A DNA stretch of 21,865 nucleotides from an uncultured Selenomonas sp. (GTDB lineage Bacteria > Bacillota > Negativicutes > Selenomonadales > Selenomonadaceae): assembly GCA_905373085.1 (NCBI GenBank), contig CAJPRR010000020.1, positions 1 to 21,865 on the forward strand, given 5' to 3'. Shown here piece by piece: positions 7,853 through 15,568 of this stretch (the first letter of the stretch is position 1; every line of letters starts with the position of its first letter). The notes under the pieces were generated by a model, which was not told where the DNA came from, made no database searches, and saw only the letters and a list, made by a program, of their open reading frames with translations. A program made the position numbers and the translations under genes.

Positions 7853-9418
7853 ATGTATCCTGGACATCGGCATGGCCTGAAAGAAGCCTTGTCAGGAGGG
7901 GAAATTGTGCGCCATATCTACAGAAGCCCGAACGCCGACGCTGCGAGCGGCTGCTTGAACAAGCCGCAGAGCTTGGACGGGCGAAGTGCAGAGGGGAACG
8001 CTCCCTCTGAGAAAAAGGATTCTCGCTGCGAAGGAATCGTCGTCGGCAAGGAGACGCATGTCCATGAGACGGCTCTTTTGCGCCTCGCCGAATCGAACTG
8101 CGCGGGAAAGCCGCGCCTTCTCGTCGGCGATCATTGCGAGATCGGCGCTTTCAGCACGCTCACAGCCGTGCAGAGCATCGAGCTGGAAAATGCTGTGAGC
8201 GTGGCGGAGAATGTCCATATCAAGGACGGCGTCTTCGATGACAGCGGCCTCGGACTCTCGCCGGAAGACCGCGAGTTCATCGTGAACGAGAGCGGCATCC
8301 ATATCGAGCGCGGCGTGCGTCTGGAAGAGAACGTCGTCGTCAAGGGCGCGGTGCGCATCGGACGCGGCAGCGTCGTGCGTGCGGGAAGCTGCGTGTGCGA
8401 GGACGTCCCCGCCTACTGCATCGCTGAGGGAAGCCCCGCGCACGTCGCCTTCGCCTTTTCGCTGCAGGCGGGCGCGTGGCTTCCCGCGGCGGGGGAGGAG
8501 GCGCTCAAAAGGCTGCTCGCGGAGCGGGAAAGGACGCCGCCGCTTCTCAGCATCGCTTTCATCACGTACAACCGCAGCGGATACTTGAAGCGATCTCTGC
8601 CATGCGTATTGCGCCAGATCGGCAGCGACGAGCTGGCGGAAGTCCTCGTCTCGGACAATGCCTCGACGGATGATACGCGGGCGTTCGTCCAAGAGCTGCA
8701 GAAGACGTACAAGAATCTGCGCTATCATTGCAATGAGAAGAACATCGGGGCGGAAGGGAACATTCATCGGGCTGTCCAAGCGAGCCGGGGCGAGTATGTG
8801 CTCGTCGCGGGCGATGACGATTATTTTCTCGACGGCGCCCTCCATGTGCTCATCAGCGGCATCATCCGCTATCGAGGCGTCGCGCTCCTCTGCCTCGGGC
8901 ATCATGAGAAGATCCCGCGCTGCGCGTATACGGGAATGGGCCGCCTGCAATATATCCGAACGGTGAGTTACTATATGGCGTGGCTCACCTGCATCGTCAT
9001 GCGGCGCGATCTCTACGCCCGTATCCCTGCGCCGCACGCCTATGATGATTCGCGTATTCCGCAAGTATACCTGCAGATGGAGATGCTGAAGCTGAGGCCG
9101 GATTTCGTCATGCTCTGCGGAGCTTTTTTTGCGGCGGACGGCGGCGATCATCGGCCGACGGGCTATAATTTTGCCGAGGTCTTCATCAAGAATTACTTCG
9201 ATATATTGACAGCGTCGGTGAAGATTCCTGCGGCACAGCTTTCGGCAGAAAAGAAGCATGTCCTGGAACGCTCGATTCTTCCTTGGTGCAAACGGATCAA
9301 AGAGGAGCAGATCGGCGTGTCGCTTGACGGCATCTTCAATATCGTCGAGGAATATTACGGAAAGGAGCCGTATTATGCGCAGCTTGTCGAAATGCTCAAG
9401 GGGATCTTGGAGAAGTAG
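7853..9418 (+). CDS. Glycosyltransferase, beta-helix plus GT2, lacking the N-terminal GT domain
   Basis: A 521-residue member of the same family with the first glycosyltransferase domain missing. Residues 1-60 are an unrecognised, low-complexity leader. Residues 61-197 are the beta-helix domain, nearly identical to that of the 10695 gene and without the usual acetyltransferase His (IKDGVFDDS). Residues 232-521 are GT2, with FITYN (236-240), VSDNAS (D268), GDDD (320-323) and the shared C-terminal tail. ATG 7853 is preceded by GAGGAAGG, so the short form seems to be translated as such. The gene lies 33 bases after its neighbour. It may be a paralogue that lost its first domain, with the leader as scar or replacement. 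As the GT2 site is intact, it may still act as a single-site glycosyltransferase. Confidence 0.82.
   Translation: MYPGHRHGLKEALSGGEIVRHIYRSPNADAASGCLNKPQSLDGRSAEGNAPSEKKDSRCEGIVVGKETHVHETALLRLAESNCAGKPRLLVGDHCEIGAFSTLTAVQSIELENAVSVAENVHIKDGVFDDSGLGLSPEDREFIVNESGIHIERGVRLEENVVVKGAVRIGRGSVVRAGSCVCEDVPAYCIAEGSPAHVAFAFSLQAGAWLPAAGEEALKRLLAERERTPPLLSIAFITYNRSGYLKRSLPCVLRQIGSDELAEVLVSDNASTDDTRAFVQELQKTYKNLRYHCNEKNIGAEGNIHRAVQASRGEYVLVAGDDDYFLDGALHVLISGIIRYRGVALLCLGHHEKIPRCAYTGMGRLQYIRTVSYYMAWLTCIVMRRDLYARIPAPHAYDDSRIPQVYLQMEMLKLRPDFVMLCGAFFAADGGDHRPTGYNFAEVFIKNYFDILTASVKIPAAQLSAEKKHVLERSILPWCKRIKEEQIGVSLDGIFNIVEEYYGKEPYYAQLVEMLKGILEK
8066..8450 (+). repeat. Direct repeat, copy 1: beta-helix coding segment
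   Basis: This coding segment aligns without gaps to 12312-12696, at a constant offset of 4246 bases. Most positions agree by eye, including an uninterrupted identical stretch of 45 bases (8327-8371 and 12573-12617). Synonymous and non-synonymous differences are both few. It records a recent duplication or gene conversion between the two glycosyltransferase genes. Confidence 0.8.
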
Positions 9419-9692
9419 CCTCTTGTTTTGTGCGGACGGTGCGCGGCGCCGTTTGACAGCGTGCGGTTTGCCTCAGCTTTGGGAGCTTGCTTATGGGGGA
9501 AGGCTATGAAAACGATCTTTATGTGGGGAGCAGGCAATGTCTGCCGTCATTTTCTGCAGCATCTGAAAAAGGATTTGCCGGTGCAGGGCATCGTCGATCG
9601 CGATCCGACATTGTCGTGCGATACGATCTGCGGCATACCGATTTATGCTCCTCTAGGGACCGGCGCGGCGGATCGTCTGAAAATAGGCCGCG

Positions 9693-10598
9693 ATGGTGGC
9701 GAATACATTTGCACCCCCCCCTAGGGACACGATCTTCATCATAACGACATACGTTTATTATATCAGCGTGAAGGACTATCTTGAATCTCTTGGGTATGAA
9801 GCCGCGTTCGCTTATGACCTGCGCGAATATACGGATGTCGACTGGTCTTCCTTGTGCCGGATTCATTATGATGTTCCCGGGGCGGAGGATGATTGTGCGG
9901 AGATTCGAGAGGCTCGCAGCATCCTGGCCGATGAAAGGTCTGCGACGGTTTTTGATGCGCTCTTGGAAAAACGCAGGGAGCGCGTCTACGATTGCACGGA
10001 CATTCGGAGCGAATATCCGCAGTATCTGGAAATGGATCTCGTACCTTTTTGCCGCGAGGAGACAATCGTCGACTGCGGCGCTTTTCGGGGCGACGGACTG
10101 CGGATTTTCAAGGAGCGTCTGCATTCGTGGAAGATGTTCCATTGCTTCGAGCCGGATGCCGACAACTTCCGCATCCTGCAGGAGAATTGCAGGAAGTACG
10201 AGCGGACGGAGCCGCATTGCGCCGCTGTCGGCGACTATGACGGGCAGGCATATTTCTCGCAGGGAGCGAACGCCGGCGGCGAGCTGCAGCAGGGGGGAGC
10301 GGCAGGGCAGAGAATCGAGGTCTGCAGGCTGGATTCGCTCGCTCTGCCCGAGGTGACGTACATCACGGCGGACATCGAAGGCTCGGAGATGGCGATGCTC
10401 GAAGGAGCGCGGCGGACGATCGAGCGGCATTGCCCGAAGCTCGCGGTGTGCGTCTACCATAAGGCGGCGGATTTGTGGGAGATCCCGCTGTGGCTCAAGG
10501 CAGCAAATCCCGCATACAGGATTTTCCTGCGCCACTATGGAGAGACTGCCGTCGATACGGTCGCCTATGCATTGCCGCCAAAAAGCGAGGCGCTTTGA
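9693..10598 (+). CDS. C-terminal piece of the FkbM methyltransferase as it reads here
   Basis: If the C8 tract is real, this is the open frame holding the whole SAM-dependent domain. It has ETIVDCGAFRGDGLRIF (SAM-binding loop), HCFEPDADNFRIL (acidic strand-2 motif), CRLDSLAL and ITADIEGSEMAMLEGA, all typical of FkbM O-methyltransferases. The ATG at 9693 has no convincing ribosome-binding site and sits upstream of the frame junction, so its first ten residues (MVANTFAPPP) are read from the wrong frame. Independent translation is doubtful, and the 301-residue product should be seen as a fragment of the gene starting at 9506. Confidence 0.45.
   Translation: MVANTFAPPPRDTIFIITTYVYYISVKDYLESLGYEAAFAYDLREYTDVDWSSLCRIHYDVPGAEDDCAEIREARSILADERSATVFDALLEKRRERVYDCTDIRSEYPQYLEMDLVPFCREETIVDCGAFRGDGLRIFKERLHSWKMFHCFEPDADNFRILQENCRKYERTEPHCAAVGDYDGQAYFSQGANAGGELQQGGAAGQRIEVCRLDSLALPEVTYITADIEGSEMAMLEGARRTIERHCPKLAVCVYHKAADLWEIPLWLKAANPAYRIFLRHYGETAVDTVAYALPPKSEAL
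9714..9721 (+). repeat. C8 homopolymer at the frame break of the first FkbM gene
   Basis: Eight consecutive C directly followed by TAG. Loss of one C (or gain of two) would restore a single frame through the methyltransferase. A related sequence (ATTTATGCTCCTCTAGGGAC at 9641-9660) lies 67 bases upstream and shares CTAGGGAC with 9721-9728, so the local sequence may have been partly duplicated. Such tracts are classic slippage sites and also classic sequencing-error sites. Confidence 0.75.
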
Positions 10599-10694
10599 CG
10601 GGGCGTACAGCCGTGCGGCAGGAGGCGGCCTCGTTGGATGTATCTGTCTTAGGCAGCCGCATTTGGAAGAAGATTTGTCTGGGGAGGAAAAGTC

Positions 10695-13661
10695 ATGCGT
10701 CATAAGACGAGCATCATTATTCTGAGTTACAACACCTTGGAGATGCTGCAGCTCTGCATCCGGAGCATCCGCGAGCATACCGAGGCGCAGACGTATGAGA
10801 TCATCGTCGTCGACAATGCATCGAAGGATGGCTCGGTCGTGTGGCTCAAGGAGCAGGAGGATCTTCGCTGCATTTACAACGAGGAGAATCAAGGCTTCCC
10901 GAAGGGCTGCAATCAAGGCCTTTCCATCGCGGAAGGGACGGAGCTGCTGCTCTTGAACAGCGACGTCATCGTCACGAAGAACTGGCTGGAGAACCTGCGC
11001 CGCGCCCTTTGCAGCAGCCCGCGCGTCGGCGCGGTGAGTTGTGTGACGAACTACTGCTCGAACAACCAGCAGATCGAAGTGACCTACAAAAGCATAGAAG
11101 AGATGCAGGCATTCGCTGCGGATTACAACCGGACGGATCCGACGCTCTGGGAAAAGAGAACCACGCTCGTGGGATTCTGCTATCTGTTCAAGCGGGAGGT
11201 GTTCGAGCGGGTCGGCTTTCTTGACGAGCGATTCAGTCCGGGGAATTTTGAGGATGATGACTACTCGCTGCGCATTCTGCAGCTAGGATACGATCTCTTG
11301 GTTTGCCGCGATACGTTCATCCATCATTTCGGACATGCGAGCTTCCTGAAAGGAAACTCGCAGCAGGAGGTGGAGGAGAGGCGAAGAAGGACGGCGGCTC
11401 TTCTCGAACGGAATCGTGCGCTGTTCATGGAAAAGTGGCATGTGCCGGAAATGTACAAAGCCATGGATGCGGAGTCCCTGCGCCGCCATTTGCCAAGTTT
11501 GGATGAGCGCGGCGAAGAGGGCGGCGCTTCCTTGCCGGAAGGAAAGAAGATTGCCGTCCTTGTCCGAAGAAGTCATGCGGCGAGGTACGAAACCTGCATG
11601 GCGGCCCTGCAAGATATGAAATGGCCTGCAGGATATGCGGTCGAGGCCTTCGCTCTCGATGCGGCAAAGCCTTATGCGGCAGAGGTCAACAAGGTTTTGG
11701 CAGCTGCGGACGCCGAGATCAAGATCTACATCAACGACGATCTGTGCCTCGTCCGTCCGCAGGCAATCGAGGAATTGCTGACGCTCTTCGAGGATAAGAG
11801 CATCGGCATGATCGGATTCCTCGGCAGCGCCTCTTTGCCTGTGAGCGGCAATCTGATGGATTCGTCCTACAAGTGCGGCGCCGTATATGTGCCGTCAGAC
11901 GAGGACTTTTCCGAGATGCGTTTTGGCGAGGCGAGAGGCGGAGTCGCTGACGTCCGCTGCCTCCTGCCGTCGTTTTTTGCGACGCAGCGGGACGTCGTGT
12001 GGGATGAGTCCTACGAAAAGCAGTATTATGCCGTGCTCGCGCATTGCCGGGCGATGGAGGACGCCGGCATGCGCGTCGTCGTTCCCCTGACGCAGGACAT
12101 CTGGTGCGCTTACCAGGGAAAGGACATCGCCCTCGACGCCTCCGAAGATGACCGAAAGAAGTTTTTCGGCAAATACCATGCGTATCTTGACGGTACGGAG
12201 ATGCAGGGAAGCGATACGCTCTATGCGTGCGGCGAGGGGAGCGAAGTTCCCTCATGGAAGAAGTTTTCCCATCCCGAAGGAATCGCCATCGGCGAAGGCG
12301 CACATATCCACGAGACGGCTCTTTTGCGCCTCGCCGCGTCGAACTTCGCAGGAAAGCCGCGCCTTCTCGTCGGTGATCGCTGCGAGATCGGCGCTTTTAG
12401 CACGCTTGCGGCCAGGCAGCGCGTCGAGCTGGAGAACTGCGTGAGCGTGGCGGAGAACGTCCATATCAAGGACGGCGTCGTTGATGACAGCGGCCTTGGA
12501 CTCTCGCCTGAAGACCGCGAGTTCATCGCGAATGAGAGCGGCGTCCATATCGAACGCGGCGTGCGCCTGGAGGAGAACGTCGTCGTCAAGGGCGCGGTGC
12601 GCATCGGACGCGGCAGCCTCGTGCGTGCGGGAAGCGTCGTGCAGCAGGATATGCCCGCCTACTGCATCGCCGAGGGAAATCCCGCGCACGTCACAGCAGC
12701 CTTTTCGCCGCGGGCGGGCAAGTGGCTGCCTGCAGCGGGTGCGAAAGCGCTGAAGAAGCTGCTCGCCGAAAGGGAGAAGACGCCGCCCTTGCTGACCGTC
12801 GCTTTCATCACCTACAATCGCAGCAAATACTTGAGGCGGTCGCTGCCATGCGTACTGCGCCAGCTCGGCAACGACCCGCTGGCGGAAATCCTCGTTTCGG
12901 ACAACGACTCGACGGACGATACGCGCCCCTTCGTCGAAGGGCTGCAGAAGACGTACCGAAATCTTCGCTACCACTGCAACGAGAAGAACATCGGCACGGA
13001 GGCGAACCTTCATCAGGCGATTTTGGAAAGCAAGGGTGAGTACGTGCTCGTCGCAGGGGATGACGATTACTTTGTCGACGGTTCTTTGCTGATGGTTCTG
13101 AGCAGCATCGTCCGCTATCGTGAGAGCGCTCTCTTTTATCTGGGACAAGGAGATGGCCCTCTGCGCATATATAAGGATGCGGGGTGCCTGGCCTATATCG
13201 CGCTGGTGAGCTATCAGATGACATGGGACACTTCGATCGTCATGCGTCGCGAGCTGTACGCACGGATTCCGGAGCCGCACAAGTATGATGCCACACGTCT
13301 GCCGCAAGTCTATCTGCAGTTGGAAATGCTGAAGCAAAAGCCGGAATTCACCATACTTCATGGGAATTTCTTCATGGAGGGAACAGGGAACTGCCAGCCG
13401 GACGGCTACGATTTCGCTGAAATATTCATCAAGAATTATTTCGACATTCTGCAGGATGTTGTCGATCTGCCGCCCGATCGGCTTTCCCATGATAAGAAAT
13501 GGGTCATGGAGCAGCTGATCATCCCCCGTTGCAGGAAGATCAGGGAAGAGCATATAAATTTGTCCTTGGAGGGTCTGCTTCCGCTCCTGCAAGAGTATTA
13601 CGGCAAAGAGCCATACTACGCGCAGCTTGTCGAACTGTTCGAGGGCATGCTGCAAAAATAG
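10695..13661 (+). CDS. Tri-modular glycosyltransferase: GT2, GT-A-like, beta-helix, GT2
   Basis: The largest protein here, 988 residues. Residues 1-230 are a rhamnosyltransferase-like GT2, with SIIILSYN, VVDNAS (D40-S43), LLNSD (88-90), GFLDERFSPGNFEDDDYS and a late HHFGHASF. A charged linker (230-280) follows. Residues 283-505 are the GT-A-like domain with INDDL (N347-D349). Residues 510-668 are the beta-helix domain without the acetyltransferase His (IKDGVVDDS). Residues 700-988 are GT2, with FITYN (704-708), VSDNDS (D736, where the paralogues have DNAS), GDDD (788-791) and the shared tail. ATG 10695 follows GGGGAGGAAA. It looks like the common A-B-C protein with an additional GT2 fused in front, giving three potential transferase sites. 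It may add successive sugars of one repeat unit; substrates cannot be read from sequence. Confidence 0.87.
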   Translation: MRHKTSIIILSYNTLEMLQLCIRSIREHTEAQTYEIIVVDNASKDGSVVWLKEQEDLRCIYNEENQGFPKGCNQGLSIAEGTELLLLNSDVIVTKNWLENLRRALCSSPRVGAVSCVTNYCSNNQQIEVTYKSIEEMQAFAADYNRTDPTLWEKRTTLVGFCYLFKREVFERVGFLDERFSPGNFEDDDYSLRILQLGYDLLVCRDTFIHHFGHASFLKGNSQQEVEERRRRTAALLERNRALFMEKWHVPEMYKAMDAESLRRHLPSLDERGEEGGASLPEGKKIAVLVRRSHAARYETCMAALQDMKWPAGYAVEAFALDAAKPYAAEVNKVLAAADAEIKIYINDDLCLVRPQAIEELLTLFEDKSIGMIGFLGSASLPVSGNLMDSSYKCGAVYVPSDEDFSEMRFGEARGGVADVRCLLPSFFATQRDVVWDESYEKQYYAVLAHCRAMEDAGMRVVVPLTQDIWCAYQGKDIALDASEDDRKKFFGKYHAYLDGTEMQGSDTLYACGEGSEVPSWKKFSHPEGIAIGEGAHIHETALLRLAASNFAGKPRLLVGDRCEIGAFSTLAARQRVELENCVSVAENVHIKDGVVDDSGLGLSPEDREFIANESGVHIERGVRLEENVVVKGAVRIGRGSLVRAGSVVQQDMPAYCIAEGNPAHVTAAFSPRAGKWLPAAGAKALKKLLAEREKTPPLLTVAFITYNRSKYLRRSLPCVLRQLGNDPLAEILVSDNDSTDDTRPFVEGLQKTYRNLRYHCNEKNIGTEANLHQAILESKGEYVLVAGDDDYFVDGSLLMVLSSIVRYRESALFYLGQGDGPLRIYKDAGCLAYIALVSYQMTWDTSIVMRRELYARIPEPHKYDATRLPQVYLQLEMLKQKPEFTILHGNFFMEGTGNCQPDGYDFAEIFIKNYFDILQDVVDLPPDRLSHDKKWVMEQLIIPRCRKIREEHINLSLEGLLPLLQEYYGKEPYYAQLVELFEGMLQK
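12312..12696 (+). repeat. Direct repeat, copy 2: beta-helix coding segment
   Basis: Partner of 8066-8450, collinear at offset 4246 with no insertion or deletion seen. Similarity continues more weakly into the downstream GT2-coding part. Upstream, the two genes diverge completely, because the first copy lacks the GT-A-like domain. Confidence 0.8.
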
Positions 13662-13684
13662 AAGCATTAAGCAAGCGATATGCA

Positions 13685-13712
13685 TTGACGATAAACGTGC
13701 GGGGAGTACACT
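13685..13712 (+). promoter_or_regulatory. Putative promoter of the nucleotide-sugar block
   Basis: TTGACG (13685-13690, five of six consensus positions) and TACACT (13707-13712, four of six) are separated by 16 bases in the 118-base gap between the last glycosyltransferase and the rfbF-like gene. Transcription would begin near 13719, leaving a leader of about 60 bases. No terminator was seen ahead of it, so it may add to readthrough rather than define a separate unit. Confidence 0.42.
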
Positions 13713-13779
13713 GCTGCACGTCAGCGGCAGACGGTGACGAGGTTTTCGACGACATGCGATCAGCGAAGGGGATGAAAAA

Positions 13780-14553
13780 TTGAAGACAGTTCTTTTGGCG
13801 GGCGGCTTGGGCACGCGCATCACGGAGGAGTCGGAGAGGCGGCCCAAGCCCATGGTGGAGATCGGCGGCATGCCGATCCTCTGGCACATCATGAAGGGGT
13901 ACAGTCACTTCGGCTTCAATGAATTCGTTATATGCGCGGGATACAAGCAGCACATGATCAAGGAGTGGTTCGCTGACTACTTCCTGCACACGTCGGATAT
14001 CACGTTCGACTTTACGCAGGAGAACCGCATGATCGTGCACAACCAGCATACGGAACCGTGGAAGGTCACGATCGTCGATACGGGGCTGGACACCCTGACG
14101 GGCGGGCGCATCCGGCGCATCCGCAAGTATGTGGGAGATGAGACGTTCATGATGACGTACGGCGACGGCGTGGCGGATGTCGACATCGGCGAGCTTGTGC
14201 GCTTTCACAAGGCGCACGGCAAGGCGGCGACACTGACGGCGATCATGCAGAAGCAGCAGAAGGGCGTCCTCGACATCGGCTTCGACAACTCCGTGCATGC
14301 CTTCCGTGAGAAGGCGATGGAGGACAGTGCGCCGATCAATGCGGGCTACATGGTGCTGGAACCTTCCGTCTTCGACCTTATCGAGGGCGATTCGACTGTG
14401 TTCGAGCAGACGCCGATGGAAGAACTGGCGAAGCGGAGCGAGCTGAAATGCTACTTGCACAGCGGCTTCTGGCAGTGCATGGACACGCTGCGCGAGAAGA
14501 TTCTGCTGGAAAGGCTCTGGCAGAGCAGCAAGGCGCCGTGGAAGCTCTGGTGA
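13780..14553 (+). CDS. rfbF: Glucose-1-phosphate cytidylyltransferase
   Basis: Makes CDP-glucose from CTP and glucose-1-phosphate, the entry to CDP-activated deoxysugars. The 257-residue product matches the RfbF family in length and motifs. These are LAGGLGTRITEESERRPKPM at the N-terminus (nucleotide binding, catalytic Arg/Lys), GYKQHMIKEWF, TGGRIRRI, MTYGDGVADVDI (metal/nucleotide-binding Asp), INAGYMVLEP and SGFWQCMDTLREK. The start is TTG at 13780, with AAGGGG about 8 bases upstream. An ATG at 13772 is in another frame and stops after three codons. The usual partner CDP-glucose 4,6-dehydratase (RfbG) is not recognisable in the window. The genes that follow could use a CDP-sugar from it. 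Confidence 0.95.
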   Translation: MKTVLLAGGLGTRITEESERRPKPMVEIGGMPILWHIMKGYSHFGFNEFVICAGYKQHMIKEWFADYFLHTSDITFDFTQENRMIVHNQHTEPWKVTIVDTGLDTLTGGRIRRIRKYVGDETFMMTYGDGVADVDIGELVRFHKAHGKAATLTAIMQKQQKGVLDIGFDNSVHAFREKAMEDSAPINAGYMVLEPSVFDLIEGDSTVFEQTPMEELAKRSELKCYLHSGFWQCMDTLREKILLERLWQSSKAPWKLW

Positions 14554-14608
14554 GGGTTTGAGAAAAGCACGGATGAGAGACAAGAAAGAAATGCGAGGAA
14601 ACGATACG

Positions 14609-15568
14609 ATGAAACTGGAAAAGCTCTATGATTTGTATGAAGAGGGGAAGATGCCGAAGCGGCTCTATTGGGAGTTGGCGCGCGAGCGGCTCGTGCCGCT
14701 CCTGGAGGTGCAGCAGCTCGTCAAGAAGAATCCCTATTGCAGGAGTGTCGAGATTCGCGAGGACGGCATCGTGCTCAAGACGCAGGACATCGCCATTTTC
14801 TTCGATATGAAGCAGAAGATTTGCCGTGCGGAGACGATTCTCATCGGCACGGAAGGCGAGGAGATCGGCTTCATGAGCCGATTCATCCCGAAGAACGCAG
14901 TGATCTTCGACATCGGCGCCAATGTCGGGCGTGTGAGTTTGGGACTGGCGAAGGCGCATGAGGACGCACGGATCTATGCCTTCGAGCCTGTGGAAGGGTC
15001 CTTTCATGGGTTGGAACGCAATCTCCGTTTGAATGGACGCGAAGAGCAGATCGAGGCGTACCACATGGGCTTTTACAGCGAGTGCGGCGATCTGAAGTTC
15101 TTCGTGCCAGCAGCAAATGAGGCGGCATCGCTGCGCCCTAGCACCGATGCGTACTACTTCAAGGAAGGCGATCAGGGACAGGGCGAGTGCAAGGAGCGCA
15201 TGGACGAGGTCGTCTGCCCCGTCGATACGCTCGACGACTTCGTTGAAAAGCATGGCGTCAAGCGCCTCGACTTCATCAAGTGCGACACCGAAGGCGCCGA
15301 GAAGATGGTCTTCTCGGGGGGGGCACATGTGTTTATTGAGATGCGTCCCGTCGTCTACACGGAGATGCTCAGAAAACATGCGGCGCGTTTCGACTACCAC
15401 CCGAACGAGATCATCGAGATGTTCAAGGGCTGGGGCTATGCGTGCTATACATCCGACGGCAAAAGGCTGCTCCCCTTCGAGAAGATGGACGAGTCGACGA
15501 CAGAGACGAACTTCTTCTTCCTGCACGGGGAGAAGCATCGGGAGCTTTTGGAGAAGTACGGCGGCTGA
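14609..15568 (+). CDS. FkbM-family methyltransferase
   Basis: SAM-dependent methyltransferase, 319 residues, probably O-methylating a sugar of the nearby glycan. Residues 1-95 form an N-terminal region (LYDLYEEGKMPKRLYWELAR) without a clear family. Residues 96-290 carry the FkbM domain, with IFDIGANVGRVSLGLA (D101, SAM loop), IYAFEPVEGSFHGLERNL (acidic residue for the ribose), DTLDDFV and LDFIKCDTEGAEKMV. I chose ATG 14609 because GAGGAA lies 8 bases upstream. TTG 14558 and in-frame ATGs at 14573 and 14591 have weaker sites. A run of eight G spans codons 236-239 (15316-15323); here the frame is intact. A one-base slip would remove the last 80 residues or so. Confidence 0.88.
   Translation: MKLEKLYDLYEEGKMPKRLYWELARERLVPLLEVQQLVKKNPYCRSVEIREDGIVLKTQDIAIFFDMKQKICRAETILIGTEGEEIGFMSRFIPKNAVIFDIGANVGRVSLGLAKAHEDARIYAFEPVEGSFHGLERNLRLNGREEQIEAYHMGFYSECGDLKFFVPAANEAASLRPSTDAYYFKEGDQGQGECKERMDEVVCPVDTLDDFVEKHGVKRLDFIKCDTEGAEKMVFSGGAHVFIEMRPVVYTEMLRKHAARFDYHPNEIIEMFKGWGYACYTSDGKRLLPFEKMDESTTETNFFFLHGEKHRELLEKYGG
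15316..15323 (+). repeat. G8 homopolymer inside the second FkbM gene
   Basis: Eight consecutive G encode part of Ser-Gly-Gly-Ala (codons 236-239) in an otherwise intact methyltransferase. It equals in length the C8 run that breaks the other methyltransferase gene at 9714-9721. It could be a slippage site that switches the gene off. Confidence 0.6.

Larger units (their letters stand above)
9506..10598 (+). pseudogene. FkbM-family methyltransferase gene, frame broken at a C8 tract
   Basis: Two reading-frame pieces together spell one methyltransferase. Piece 1 starts at ATG 9506, behind GGGGGAAGG, and encodes 72 residues (MKTIFMWGAGNVCRHFLQHL, a Rossmann-like nucleotide-binding start) before TAG at 9722-9724. 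Piece 2 is open to TGA at 10596-10598 and continues with RDTIFIITTYVYY and the SAM-binding domain. The break is a run of eight C (9714-9721): seven C would join the pieces in frame into a 363-residue protein, and nine would not. The N-terminal domain plus FkbM methyltransferase is a normal architecture in polysaccharide clusters, where such enzymes O-methylate sugars. This could be a phase-off gene, a true mutation or a homopolymer sequencing error. Flanking genes are intact. Confidence 0.78.

Noticed and set aside
9453..9458. Perfect TTGACA ahead of the first FkbM gene
   Set aside because: No -10-like hexamer is found 15-19 bases downstream, so I do not call a promoter.
13772..13783. ATG at 13772 as the start of rfbF
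   Set aside because: It is out of frame with rfbF and meets TGA after three codons. The TTG at 13780 opens directly into the conserved KTVLLAGGLGTR.
14558..14608. Earlier starts (TTG 14558, ATG 14573, ATG 14591) for the second FkbM gene
   Set aside because: ATG 14609 has GAGGAA at ideal spacing, and the added residues (RKARMRDKKEMRGNDT) look like untranslated leader.
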